Positions 10,843 to 23,562 of a stretch of DNA of 64,000 bases are shown here, piece after piece. The DNA is from Siphonodentalium dalli (lineage: Eukaryota > Mollusca > Scaphopoda > Gadilida > Siphonodentaliidae), in contig CP136069.1 in NCBI GenBank assembly GCA_032622095.1, positions 14,120,450 to 14,184,449 of the forward strand, in the 5' to 3' direction. Numbering within the stretch: the stretch's first letter is position 1; every line of letters begins with the position of its first letter. The position numbers and the translations under genes were made by a program. The notes under the pieces were generated by a model that was not told the origin of the DNA, made no database searches, and saw only the letters and a program-made list of their open reading frames with translations.

Positions 10843-11221
10843 CACTGTTAAAAATTTTCCGTTTTCAGACGGTACAAAGATCCGGAAAATTGCTGCCGGC
10901 ACTATGTTCTGTAAGGTTACGGAACATTGTATAATTTCATTATGGCAATATGTTCTGTATGGTGACGGAACATTGTATCATTTTATTACGGCAATATGTT
11001 CTGTACAGTTACGGAACATTGTATCATTTAGTTGCGGCAATATGTGCTGTATGGTTATGGAACAATGTTCCGTAATCATATGGGACATAGGGCCGCGACA
11101 AAACGGTCCAGTGTGCCGTGTCTTGACGCAGTTATGTGCCGGCAGCAATTTTCCGGATCTTTGTTCTGTTGTATATTTGCGGAACTCTGTTCCGTTTGAG
11201 AATGTCAATTTTTTAACAGTG
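10843..11221. repeat. MITE-like 379-bp unit forming the left end
   Basis: The terminal CACTGTTAAAAATTTTCCGT recurs inverted at 11221 (AATTTTTTAACAGTG), and a second block, AAAGATCCGGAAAATTGC, recurs inverted near 11145-11162. Between the arms, about three 55-57-bp repeats contain ACGGAACATTGTATCATTT and CGGCAATATGTTCTGTA. The 135-codon frame across it is an artefact of these repeats. Since TA follows the distant right end and not 11221, this unit moved as part of the larger element. Confidence 0.75.
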
Positions 11222-12222
11222 CATTAGTTGAATTTACTGTCTAAAATGTATTTTTCCTACAAACTAGGCAATTATATGACTTATTATCTTTAAACTGTGT
11301 CCTATGTCCAATGCCCTTTTAAAAAGTGGATTCCATATCCAAGGGAGGGGTGGCGGTTCACACCACCTGAAGGTTATAACCCACTTCAGATGGAATACCG
11401 CTAAACATTTATAAATAAATACAAGACATTTCATCATTTTTTTAAATTACTTCGGAAAAGTGTCTTTCATAAATTTACAAGTCAATGTTTGCAAATTAAT
11501 TTTTCTGACAAATTCCACACTATACTATTGACTAACAAGAATTTATAGCATCAGATACCCCATATGTGGTACACGTGCGCTCTTTGGTGCTATACATAAA
11601 ATGTGATAAATAGTTGGGCTTTTTGAAGTTACAAAATCCATTGCATAATGTTACATTATACCGGTAACCATACTTGTCTAATGCAACGATATTTTGATAG
11701 GGAAGGCTAAATGCTCCAAGAATAAAGTATAAACAATAATTTTATATTAATGTATAATAAAATTGCACAACATACATGTATGGCAATGAATATAACCAGG
11801 GAGTGATTGCATGACAAACAGTTCCATATGCTGAAGTGTCAAATTACTCTTAAATACCATACCGGTACATACAGTACAGACAGTTGGTCCACAGGAGAAT
11901 GTTCACTGGAAGCACTTCAAAATAATTTGAGCAATTTGTCACATATATATCCATACCATCATTACGTTGAATAGTTCAGCACTGTGCACACACAATATTT
12001 AGCTGAGGTGGAAGTGGTACCAACTGGTATGTCCACTGTTCCCAAATGGTCCTATGGTTAAGACATTCAAGGATGGTACACAAGTACGGATCGTCATCAC
12101 GTCAATTCACCATCGCGCACAAAGAAGGTGCTATTCCACACAAGTCACATATTTACACACAGTACCAGCACAGAAATACGATTTGTCATCCACCTTGAAA
12201 GAAAGTTATCTCACAGAATCAC
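11222..12222. other. Interior of the 6.6-kb element, no gene recognised
   Basis: AT-rich sequence without a convincing frame. The 62-codon plus-strand frame at 12054 overlaps the opposite-strand exon candidate and has no family resemblance. Confidence 0.4.
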
Positions 12223-12355
12223 CTTGGCATGTTGGAGTTTAAGTATGCCAGTATACCGGTACATGTTCAGTAGCCCTTGACACTGCTTTACTGTAACCTT
12301 GTCTCCGGTTGTTAATGGTATGGTACATCCTTTCAAATCAGATTCAACAGCCATC
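12223..12355 (-). CDS. Possible internal exon, unknown protein
   Basis: On the minus strand a good acceptor (CTATTTTCAG) precedes 133 bp with one open frame (MAVESDLKGCTIPLTTGDKV, continuing to KLQHAK). A good donor (CCAAG|GTGATT) follows. The exon would be phase 1 in, phase 0 out. The residue composition looks like real protein, but I do not recognise the family. No partner exon was found nearby. It could be a host gene piece captured by the element, an old transposase exon, or chance. Confidence 0.3.
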
Positions 12356-12524
12356 CTGAAAATAGTTATATCACAAATATACATACATGTATACCAAGTC
12401 ACTATGTTATATGCATCAATATTATCAGGATTTTAACTTCTTGCACTCGCCTCACTTTTCACCATATCATCTGAAAATAACTTTCTAATCTGCTCGTACA
12501 TCATACATGTCATGTGTATCTATC

Positions 12525-13800
12525 TTTCAAGTTAATAATAAACACTCTTTATTAGCAATTACTAGTGTCCCTTTAAGTCATGTGATGTCAACAGCAGCTA
12601 TCACGTGACATTTCCCACATCATTTTACTTTTGTGCACCAACTTTTTCACATATCTTCTGGGTTGATAATGAACGCTCTTTATTTATCATATAAATTATT
12701 AGTAGTCCCCTTTAAGTCACATTAGGTCAAAGGCGCCTATCCCATGAGATTCCCCTCGGCAGGTAACCCATCTGTAACAATTCTCCTACATATCTTCTTC
12801 TAAGCTGATAAGGGACGCTCTTTATTGACCATTACCCCTTTAAGACATCTGAGGTCAACGGCACCTATCCCATGACACTCCATGGGTCAATGTAATGTAT
12901 CTCAGAGTTACAATTTTCACCGCCAGATTGCAACCATTTTGGTATATAATTAATTATCTAATTAAATTATTTGTTAGTGCCCTTTTAAGACATATGAGGT
13001 TAACGGATCCCGGGGACCTATCTAATAAGATTCCCCAGGATGAATGACCCATATGTATATATAGATAATAGTAAACCCTGTGCTGATGCATTCTCTTATA
13101 TATGCAAGTTGCTGATAGGGCGCCTATAGCATATATAAGAGAATGCAGTGGCCTATCAATATTTACCTTGATCTTTTAAGCCAGTGCATGCTCTCATATA
13201 TGCGAGACTCCCTATGGGCGACACACATATTAGATAATGTGCTGGCACATGGTCTTTAATGCCAGCGCAAATCCCGCCACGAAAGGGTTAAGGCTTATAT
13301 ATTGTTTACGGTGTGAAATGATCACGTGTATTTGTATATTCGGATATTGTTCCTAAACTCAAGGATATAATTATGGACATTTTAAATTGTAGGTCATTCT
13401 CCAGATATGGTTACATCTATTGTTTTAAGTTGATAATAAACGCTCTTTATTGCCAATTAGTAGTGCCTCTTTAAGTTATTTGCATATATTTTTAAGCCCA
13501 TGACACACCTGTGTCAAATTGCCTTGATGTTCAAATTTGCCGACATATCTTCTGAGCTGATAATAAACACTCTTCGTTGATCACCTAATTTATGTTAATA
13601 TAATTTAGTACTCCACGTTTAAGTCATCTGATGTCAATGGTGCCTATGTCATTATATTTGCCTGGTCAGGTGACCTATGTGTACCAATTTTCCTACATAT
13701 CGTCTAAGCTAATAAGGAACGCTCTTTGTTGCTCGCATATGATAAATATAATTGTTAAGTCCCCCTTTAGGATCAACGGCACACCCCCGGTCAATTTACC
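12525..13800. repeat. Dispersed tandem motif, about 130-140 bp
   Basis: A module of GATAATAAACGCTCTTTATT, then TAGTGCCCTTTTAAG, then AGGTCAACGGCACCTATCCC recurs near 12532, 12664, 12799, 12975 (partial), 13428, 13558 and 13705, with strong divergence. There is no coding content. Confidence 0.65.
13086..13147. repeat. Palindrome with TATATATGC arms
   Basis: GCATTCTCTTATATATGC and its inverted form GCATATATAAGAGAATGC flank a short loop. The same arm sequence occurs in the fold-back element at 40802-41256. Confidence 0.8.
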
Positions 13801-14858
13801 ACTGAATATCAATTTCCAGCGACCATTTCATTCACACGCACAATATTGACTGTCTCATGAGTCGTGCCACTAATCATAGTCTAATATGCCCTCAGACTGT
13901 TAATTATTCCTGTTGACAATTACTAAATCAAGAAACACCCAAATTTCAAAACTCATATTGTTGGTATATTACATGTATATTGGTATATAAATATTTGGAT
14001 AGACTTTAAGTCTATCCAGACTGGTTGATGATATGCACAAGTTCATCTGTATCATATATACTCACCGACTAAGGCTGTACCTGTTCCTATTCACACATTC
14101 AAGGATGTCGGGCAACTTCCACTGGTGGTCATTATCTGTCTTTTACTTGAGATGGCCTCACACTTCATCCTTCAGCCTTTATATTGTGTTTGTACTGTAC
14201 TGCTTGCATGCATGCTATGTCCAATATATCCCCATCAGCTGTTTCAGGAATCGGACTGTGGAATACAAGTTGATTCAAAACTTTAATATTAATAGGAATA
14301 CATGTACATGTATATGTTTTTCAATCGTCTTTATTGCTAATGAATCGTAATGATTGCATGACGTGGATGTAAGTGTAACGCCTTACCCAACCGTCTCAAA
14401 ACGCCACCACTACTCTTCAGAGGCCACATCATCACGGCGACTTGGGTTCGGGACCCACCATTAGAGCCAATTCACATTGACAACATCTAACTAGTATTTA
14501 CATATAAACATCAATTTATATATACAAGGAATATAACAGACGGAACTGATGTCAAGACATGCGCATGGTTTACAACTAGATCTAATGTAGCGCGAACGCG
14601 TAATCACACAAAATAAATCAGAATTAATTGTCTTTAAGTATTGGTTGAAAGATAATTATAGAACAGTTTACAATCACCCCTCTTCCCAAATCCATGATTG
14701 CTGCGAAAAACCGATCAGTCTATTTTACTCTTTAGCCCTGCCCGACTGGGCTATTATAATTTATAATATGACATTGATCGATCGCTGGTTCACCCATGCA
14801 GTCCCAGAACTGTACATGTAGCTGATATTTTTTGTTTTACATAGGGGCCCGTACTAGA
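13801..14858. other. Interior of the 6.6-kb element, no gene recognised
   Basis: The 105-codon frame at 14033-14350 has no recognisable domain and an AT-driven composition. A TTAATTATTCCTG block (13900) resembles one at 23446-23465. Confidence 0.4.
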
Positions 14859-14914
14859 TCATGCCATGAATCTCTACTCGGGCTGACGCCCGGAGTAGAG
14901 AGTCGTGGCATGAT
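14859..14914. repeat. Strong imperfect hairpin
   Basis: ATCATGCCA..TCTCTACTC.GGC pairs with GCC.GGAGTAGAGA..TGGCATGAT around a TGAC loop. Outer blocks (GGGCCCGTACTAG and CTAGTATGGGC on the opposite strand) extend the symmetry. It may be a small fold-back element nested in the 6.6-kb insertion. Confidence 0.7.
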
Positions 14915-17400
14915 ATACATGTAGTGCCCATACTAGTAATCACATGATATGGCCATCAATGGGATCATATTATTTTCAAAATGTCCGAGTCTGGGCTAAC
15001 AACTAATTTGTGAATATGCCAGTTGCAATTGCAATATATTATATATATATTGCTGATATACAAATTAATAATAGCACATCTATAAATGAACGTTCAGAAG
15101 ACCACGATCCAATAGTAAATGGAGGAATCGGGCCCGACAAAATCGTGGATACATGTAGTTTGTTCACACGATTGCGATATTGTCGTACTAGTACATGATG
15201 ATATCGTAGGTTGTTCGAAAAGCATATGATTGACTACTGTGATCTTTCCAGACACGATTTGTACGTACACACGACTGCGATTACGTCGCAAGTGGAGGTA
15301 TACAAGGATACGCCATGATTTTGAATCTGAAATCAAACAGTGCTTGATATTATTTTATGACTTGCGAGTTTGACATCATCATGCACAGTCCAACTATCGG
15401 TTACTTCCTACGGCGGAAACCCTTTCATTACGATTGAATTGTGTCATCTGAACGTTCACCAAACTGTGCAACAGCTAAAGTAAATTATAATGTATCGACG
15501 ATCGTATGAAAGAAACGCAGAACAATACTTCCATTCACACAACGTGACACAAGTGATGTTTGGTGAGCTGTAAAATGTTAACTGGTGACACAGAAACACA
15601 GAAAGTTGTGATAAACAATGACTGAGTGAATCGGATTGAGAAATTGAACAACAGTTACTGGCTGACTGGTGAAACTGAAAGTTGAAAAATCCAACATCAG
15701 CAGATCAGGGGAAAATCAGACAAATTCACATCTGGAATGACTTTGTGACACTTCACCTGTTTTATTCCTTTTAGTATGTTACATCCAATAGCTGTTTAGT
15801 CGTACTGTGTGTTGTATCGCTTTGTTTAGCGTGACATTTGCTTGCTCAAAGCGCTTTTAAAATAATTTGACAGACAAAAATATCTGAAATGCGCGAATAA
15901 ACGCATATAGTTATTTCCCATTTCGAACTTCCTTCTGGTTGAATTGCGAACCGAAACAGTAACTGACGTGAGCCTATTGAGGTCACGGTCAACATAATGT
16001 TTAACCCATACCTACATCGATTGCTATATAAGCATGTACACATATACCAGTTAATAACTGCACATGTGTGGGAGTTGATTTAGTCATTACTGACCGATGT
16101 CACTCATAAAGTAGATAAAACATCGTAACACACTCCTTTGGACATGCCACTAAAATAACTCCAATAGCTTACACATATTCCAACTGAGATACCGTATAGG
16201 GTCGTTAAATTGTTTTATATTGCGATTTTGTATTTTTGTTGGTTTGGTGTTTCAATAAAACAACTATAAAGGCAAATCATGAATCACTATTAGATTATTA
16301 CTAGGTCCTAAACATCCACGGTCAATTTTACACCAAAATTAGTCAACATTTCCCAAGCCAAGTTTCCTCTTATACCAGGCAAAATAAAATCGAACAATAG
16401 ATGTAATTGCCACCAATTCGTACTACACAGGTATCGCAGATATCCATAGAATCATCCAGAAGTAATTCGTCGAAAAGCATTGACAGTGCTCAGCTCAAAA
16501 TGCATATAGAACGCTCTTTATTATACCGCATTTGGGCGACGGGAGCATAGTCGCGCATTATAAGCAGTTTGCAATATATCCCAATACAAAGGAAACCATA
16601 TATTTCAAACCTATAACTTGTAAATAATATAACAATTTATATAATTACAGCTTTGTCATTAATGTGATGCAAACGGAATTCAGAAATCAAGCAAAGTGAC
16701 ACGTATACGTGACAAACGAGCATTCTCCAAAGACCATGTGCAGGCCTATATTAGAAACATAAATCTTTCAATTTACTTTAAATGACCATTTACGGCTGTC
16801 AGCTCAACTATATACACAGCATTGAAAAGATTCTTAATCACCCATCTATGTACACCAAGTTAGTTTGCATTCCTGTGGTGTGGAACTAGAGCTCCGGCGG
16901 GGTGCATGTCGATACACCATGCAAAGGCGATCATTTATGCGGTCCTCTACTGCAATGCCGTATATATGGCTTAGCAATCATCATTTTCCTGTCAGCAAAG
17001 TGACAATGTTACGACTAGTGATGTTATAAATGGATCAGAATGGATTGAGATAACGCCATTATATAAATAGGTCATAATACAGCATTCCGCAACAGAGATA
17101 TTAAATTAGTTTATCAATGGCGCCGGTTGTTTAATCTATCAATAAAATTAGACTGCACGCACGAGGCGTCCGGTGTAATATATAAATGACAAGACTACGA
17201 CGCGAAAAATGATTCACAATATATAGATTAACTTACCTGATTATAATCAAACACTCTGGACAAAATATATTTCGTGCCGACACTGAGTCTCCTGCAGGTC
17301 TTCTTGAAATATTCAAAACAAAGAGGATGTAACCACGTGACTCCGTACCCAGCGTTCAAATTACGGATCTATGTTCCATCAGGGTGATTACGGCACAATG
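14915..17400. other. Interior of the 6.6-kb element, no gene recognised
   Basis: About 2.5 kb with only short frames (60-80 codons, some overlapping on both strands at 15010-15336). No transposase signature or splice-supported exon was seen. Confidence 0.4.
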
Positions 17401-17456
17401 AAAAATTTGAAAACGGATCATAGAGTAGTGTCAGAACGGACATTTTTAACAGTGTA

Positions 17457-20400
17457 GCAAGAAGTGTGCATTATATATACACAAAAGATAAACTAAATGA
17501 ATAAATTCATAGCAATTAGAAGATTGAAATCTTCCCATGATTACACACGATAAATAGTGTTAAAACCAATTGTACATGTTAATGTACTGAGACATTAGTG
17601 TCTCGAAGTATAAACTCTTCATCCACAAACGTGAAAAATCACAAACTCAAGTGACCTGCTAAAATTGGTCTACTCTAGCTATCAAAATGGCAAACATATC
17701 CAACTAGCAATGCGTGTGCTTTGTATTTAAACGAGGGCCCACTGATATTCAATTGAATTCATCCATTTATTTGGGAAATTCATTGGGTAACACGCTCAAC
17801 TTATATGTAAGACACATATAGAGCCCACTAATATTATTTGATATTATGCTCTGTCTTGCTTGATTATTATATACACATGCGAGCCAACTGGAATGCACCA
17901 TTATCTCAATCCATATATACATGGAGAGCGGTGTGTTCTATGCTCTTACACGCTATTTTGGAATTAACATATACATGTAATACCAAATGCCATCAAATAT
18001 GGCTTACTATACACAAATTTATCTGGAAATGTATATGATTGGTGTGTCAAAACATCGACACGTCATTAATCACCAACTCCTATAGAGTAGGGATACCAAT
18101 TTCCTATCATTAAAGTTACACAGGGCACAATGTCCACCACATGTTGATTCTGTCATGGAACAGTTTGAACTAGACTAAACCAATTCCTTCCAGACCACAT
18201 GTGTTCTGGGTATATAGCATATAGGAAAACTTATATACTTCACACTCAACGTGTCGGCCCTAGTAAGCGCTGTTGTAAAGACAGGTCAAGCCATTCTAGG
18301 TTGCATATAATATGCAAATACAGAAGAAATCTGCATCTAAAATGCAACAAATAGGCATAAACTATGCTGGTTTAAATTATGACTGTCACATTACTAACTC
18401 ATTTGACTCAAAGTGCAAAACTTGGGCGTGACACGACCGACTGCTCTAATAATATAAGCAGCACGATGGAATCTATAAATTCCGGGCTCAGAATACTCAT
18501 TAAAGTGGTATTCATCCAATTTTATATAAAAATCTCATTCTTACCTAATGTGAACCACTTAAATATTAAACATGCTTTCTACACGGTATGACACCATGAC
18601 ATCCCTGAACATGGATGCATGTCTACATATTAGATGTATGATATCTAAGTATACAACTCTTTTCCAATAGGAAACGTGTATATATATACTGACTCTCATT
18701 CTTACCGAATGTGTACTAGTTAAGTATTTAATCACTCGATACCCACGTAATTCATTTACTGAAACGGCATTTATGAACCGTTGTTCCGGGTTTCAACAAA
18801 AGCTTAAAAAACAGGCTATTACCCGAAATAATTATCGGCGGCCCTGCAGACATTGACACTCAATGACCGACGTGCTAATTTAACCAAGAAGCACCTGCTC
18901 AATGCCACTGATAAATCATATAAATTTGCACACAATACCATACTGGTGCATCATAATATAAGACGTGTTACAAAACAACTCGAACATTGTTTTAAACAAA
19001 ATCACTCATGTGTGATACGAACAATGTCCTAACAATATGCACAAACGCGCAGTGAATAATTTACTCATTGAAAATGGAAACACATGGAAAGTCTCGTTCA
19101 ACGATAGGACGTGATGTTCGTAGTTATCCATCCTTACATTAAAAACTCCCCTACATGGGAACCACTTGACTATTTAATCATGCTTTCTACACGGTATGAC
19201 ACCATGACATCCCTGAATTCGGATGCCTGCCTGCATATTAGATGTATAATATCTAAGTATGCAACTCTTTTCCAATAGGAAACGTGTATATATACTGACT
19301 CTCATTCTTACCGAATGTGTACTACTTAAGTATTTAATCACTCGATACCGACGTAACTCATTTACTGACACGGAATTTATGAACCGTTGTTCCGTGTTTC
19401 AACAAAAGCTACAAAACAGGCTATAACCCGAAAGAATTATCGGCAGCCCTGCATACCTTGACACTCAATGACCGACGTGCTAATTTAACCAAGAAGCACC
19501 TGCTCAATGCCACTGATAAATGATATAATTTTGCACACAATACCATACTGGTGCATCATTATATAAGACATGAAAACAACTCGAACATTGTTTTTAAAAA
19601 TTCACTCATGTGAGATACGAATAATGTCTTACTTCATGCACACACGCGCAGTGAATAATTTACTCATTGAAAATACATGGACAGTCTCGTTCAAAGATCG
19701 GACGTGATGTTCGTAGTTATCCATCCTTACATTAAAAACTCCCCTACATGGGAATCAAACACCCGCTAAGGGACTAACTATTTAATTCTTGTACTTTACG
19801 ATATGTGACTGCCAGAATCCTTGAAATATTGGCTTTTAACGACACACAGCCTGTTGAAACGTAGATTACTCAATACAGATATATCTTACAACACTTGCAA
19901 GAGATTACAACAATCTGGTCTAAATGATCAAAAGGTAAGTGCAAACTGCCTTGATCTGATACTTGACAGGACTAATCTGGCACACATGTGAACCGAATGC
20001 TACCACGCTTTTACACAGTGGCCATGTCAATCGCACTTAACGAACCAATGAAATTACGTGTTTGCTATACTGCCGTATTACACAAAGAACGGGGGCTGAC
20101 CATAGCACGTGTTATATTGACCAGCGATATTAGTAGTAAGTGCAGACCACACAACTTCGGGTCTGTGATAACTTACACATAATGTTGCTTCCGACTTATT
20201 GCTATTTCACAACGAATGACACAATAACTCACGCCTATTATAATAGGCATGTTACTATGAACAACACGCGAAGCCTTGAAGGCCCTCGCTCAATTCAGCT
20301 GTCTTGAGACAGTATGTATCTACCATGCACACATACCTATATGTGTTGATCCCTCAGTTACTTTGAGGAATCTTAATTCCGCTCTCTCCTGATGAGACCT

Positions 20401-20532
20401 TGCGGGTTCACCAATTTCTAAATTGGTTGACAAAATAGGTCGAAACACTAAAAGGCAGTGTAGAGTGCTACATAGAATGTCCCGTCCATAGATCGGATGG
20501 GATGTTGGTATTTATCCAATTTTATATAAAAA
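17457..20532 (+). repeat. Second copy of the PLE-containing half unit
   Basis: Copy of 6547-9622 at offset 10,910. It contains the gene-free segment, satellite units and the two decayed PLE RT fragments (18746-19142 and 19356-19755), and ends in the PLE pseudo-LTR and tail. The tail's final TATATAAAAA is followed by a new sequence (20533), unlike the first copy. Confidence 0.88.
20372..20482 (+). ncRNA. Hammerhead ribozyme, duplicate copy
   Basis: Same sequence as 9462-9572: CTGATGA at 20389-20395, GAAA at 20442-20445, predicted cleavage after A20462. The core is intact. Confidence 0.85.
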
Positions 20533-20987
20533 CTTCTGTGGTTCTTTATTTATCACACACAATTTAACCCCACTCTCTGTAACACATTATTCATCAAAAA
20601 AGCACATTTTTCCACCACAAGTCATATTCAGGCCCCATTTTCACACAGTTTTTGGGGTCTGGTGTTGCAAACTTGGATCGGCTATGGAAGACTGTACAAG
20701 ATCCTTTCCATGAGAGAACTTCTGGTGATGTGAGGTCATTGAGTCCAGATCTGATCAGCTGAGCATCAAGCACATGACTTTATCAGCACATGGAAGACTA
20801 AAATATGACATTTTCAGGTCTGCAAGGGTGATCCAAGATAACTGGATGTGGGTGTATATTGAATTAGTTGAACAAAGATATGCTCTCTTTGAAATGCTGA
20901 AGCATTTTCTTAAATGTGTCCAAGTTTTAGTGCTATTAACCTTCAAATGGCCATACCCACCAGTGAAAATGAGACACTTTTATTATA
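20533..20987 (+). repeat. 456-bp repeat module, solo copy
   Basis: Begins CTTCTGTGGTTCTTTATTTA and ends in GACACTTTTATTATA. It corresponds to 32087-32541 and to the middle part of the 1,353-bp units at 33440 and 37545. Both borders are sharp, so it behaves as a discrete unit. No terminal inverted repeat is evident, and the frames inside it are short. Confidence 0.8.
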
Positions 20988-22020
20988 GCAACCACCCCAG
21001 TGGGTGTTTATACCTAAATGCGTGTGAATTATGACGTCATATAATTTTTCTATATTTCTATACCAAGAGCGAAAATAGCGTGTATGCTTTTTTGTAAATT
21101 TCACACGTGACTTCCGGGAGGTTACTGCGCAGACTCCAGCAGAAACTGATCGAAGAATTACGTTTTCTTCACTTCAACTTCAACACAATCGACTGTTAGT
21201 AACGGTACTGAGTTAGGAGAGCAGCGTGCTCCGAAGACAACCGCGACGGAGGAATTTACATACAAGTACAACAACAACGATTGCCGATGATCACTTTTTA
21301 ATTGTCCTCACTGAGTCATTCAGAGACTCAATCAAATAATAGATTAATCGAGGATTAATCACAGCCTTTCTAGTCTGATAACATGGCATTCGGTAAAATA
21401 TTACCGTGGCACAGTTTGTGATTAGCCATCTCGATTGTAAACAAATCTTCTACTCGAAATTTGTAAATTAAAAAAACAAATCAAATTTAAATGTGCATGT
21501 GCGATAATCAATATCATCCATGACCCAACCCGGACACACATACCAAATCGCATTCACATCCACTGAGAAACAACGAAGAAGCTAGACATTACACTTTTAT
21601 TTAGAGCCGGCATCGGCGTCGACAAACACTTTATATACACCGATTTCTCCACTACAAGGTCAAGGCCCCACATGGCACGAAATTGAAAAATCAACGAGTG
21701 ATTGATCTGTGTTTCATGTAATTTGCAACAATGAATGTTGTTTTGAGGATTGTATGGATTATTGTGTACCACAGATACACGAAGACTAGGCAATTCAATG
21801 TTAGGTGTATTCAATTTCATGACATCATGTGTAAACTGTGTTTGTGACATGATTATTGCACTTTTACTTTCGACAGGAGCTTGGAGGCATTGTTGAATTT
21901 GTTCTCTAATCATCAAAGGTCTGAAGGTTGCACAGGTATTTGCTTATCATTAATTTAATCATTTGATTTAGGACTGAAAAAGAATTGTTTCTGTTTTCAA
22001 ATTGAAAAGATCAATCGTAC
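20988..22020. other. Gene-poor segment
   Basis: No convincing exon. The 120-codon minus-strand frame (21554-21916) has no recognisable domain and is not supported by splice sites I could identify. Confidence 0.4.
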
Positions 22021-22022
22021 TG

Positions 22023-22407
22023 CCCTGCTGGACAAAACAAGTGTCCATTGGCACCGCGGTGTGTTTGGCGTTCGGCGGCGGTGTCAGAGTTTGTATAACT
22101 GCAGTTGAGCATCGCGGCCAAGCGGCAAGTACACCATGGCCGACCGTCAAGTACACATGTACACCATGGCCGAAAAGTAACTACAATGGGGCCGAATGGC
22201 ATGTACACCGTGGTTATATTTCTGGTTTATATTGTCTTTTTTCAGTTTAATGAATGCACACAGCGGCAACTACACCATGGTCGAATGGCAAATACACCGC
22301 GGCCCAACTGTAGTTAGCTGGTGGAGCCGCTGTGCAGTTGCATTTCAGCCGCAGTGGCAATGCTAAGCGCACCGTGGTTAAGTGGACACTTGTTTTGCCG
22401 AGCAGGG
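22023..22407. mobile_element. MITE, family CCCTGCTGG, copy 1
   Basis: The ends CCCTGCTGGACAAAACAAG and (reverse complement of the right end) CCCTGCTCGGCAAAACAAG are inverted repeats that extend over about 40 bp including GTGTCCA. TG on the left and TA on the right fit a TA duplication with one mutation. The GC-rich interior repeats a CGGCAAGTACACCATGGCCG-like motif. Frames within it are repeat artefacts. Confidence 0.82.
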
Positions 22408-22409
22408 TA

Positions 22410-23560
22410 GTACATGTGTATTCAGTTCAAATTCATACAGATATCTTTCAGACTTTCATGTTTACAAAATGTAGGCGCGCATAGTCCCGCTCGCTGGGTT
22501 TTGGCCAGCCGCGCGGTTTCTATCAAGATAAAATAAACAGCGGAAATACATTCATAAATGTTGCGTAAATTGAATTAGTTTACTCACGATGGATGTCCAT
22601 TGAAACTCTTTGATTGTTTAACACTGCTTAATCCACTATCCATTAGCACAAGTGAATGTTACACACTGTGTTTTCATATTGTACATGCTCCTACCCCGGT
22701 ATATTAATTGTAATTCATAATTATTAATAAGGAATTAATTTAATACTCCGATTCAATGCTGACGAAATAAATACGGTAACATCTCCCGACCACGTGGTCT
22801 CGCTTTGATTTTCCAGGAATTTATGTGACGTTATAAGCCATACATAGAAATCGTTCAAATGTATTTTTAGCTTCGAATCATTCAGTCTCAGACAGATAGT
22901 GCATTTGACACTTCACATCGTGTGACGTCAAAAAACTTAAACTGCCAATCATCGTGGCACGAGGGATCACCTTTTGATGAATGCCGACAATGAATGTTGG
23001 TTTTGGAGAATTCATTTGATATTTTGCTACAACATTCAAGCTGTTTCTTTATTCTTGTACGCTCTCCGTATTTGGCTAGGCGCGCAATTGATCGCTCACT
23101 GGTTTTCAATTTTAGCCGCGCGATGGTGCGCAAGAGCGATCGCGAGCCTCAAAAATTAAAGTCTGATCTTTCTGTCGATTCCAACGTTAACACTATTACT
23201 TAATATTTTTACCACTTTAGAGGGCGTTCTTTATTAGATGAACATTATTTTACCCACACGTCATGATTCCATGATTTTAAGGTGAAGTTGAACAGAAGCG
23301 AGCGCTAAGCTTTGTTTTCATCAAAGCATGCTCACACCAGGACGGTGTGGTAATAATAGTAATAGCATGATTTTGTCGGGCACCTTGGTTTCTTTACAGC
23401 TCTCCAGGAATGATTAACTCCGTCTCGGGTCTATAAATAGGCCCTCGGGCTGTTAATCATTCCTGTCGGGTCCAGGTGCTACCACGGCCGAGTACTAGTA
23501 ACTTTATAACCCTGTGGCGACTGCAGTAGCGTTCTTTAATGTGCACACACCAAGGCGGAA
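22410..23560. other. Gene-poor segment
   Basis: No gene seen. Two GC-rich blocks (about 22475-22520 and 23075-23150) resemble each other, and CAGGAATGATTAAC with GTTAATCATTCCTG (23405-23465) forms an inverted pair. Confidence 0.4.
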
Positions 23561-23562
23561 TA

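Larger units (their letters stand above)
10843..17454. mobile_element. 6,612-bp TIR element with TA target duplication, non-autonomous
   Basis: The left end is CACTGTTAAAAATTTTCCGT and the right end is its inverted partner (reverse complement CACTGTTAAAAATGTCCGTT). TA lies on both sides (10841-10842 and 17455-17456), and the uninterrupted site with a single TA is at 6545-6546, so the borders are exact. TA duplication is typical of the Tc1/mariner group, but I see no DDE/D transposase frame; the longest frames are about 135 codons and not convincing. It is probably moved in trans. The interior holds a MITE-like left end, tandem motifs, palindromes and one possible exon. Confidence 0.88.
5238..20443. 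repeat. Tandem duplication, 4,296-bp unit, second copy interrupted
   Basis: 5238-9533 is repeated from 9534 with an offset of exactly 4,296 bp up to the TA at 10841. It resumes at 17457 with an offset of 10,910 (4,296 plus 6,614) and runs to the tail at 20532. I saw no differences in the parts compared by eye, so the duplication is young or the copies are homogenised. The extra 6,614 bp are a transposon-like insertion plus its 2-bp target duplication. Confidence 0.9.

Noticed and set aside
10820-11227. 135-codon frame at the left end of the 6.6-kb element
   Set aside because: It consists of inverted ends and 55-57-bp subrepeats; the opposite strand is open as well.
22757-22780. CTGACGAAATAAATACGG as a hammerhead core
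   Set aside because: No stem II and no GAAA partner downstream.
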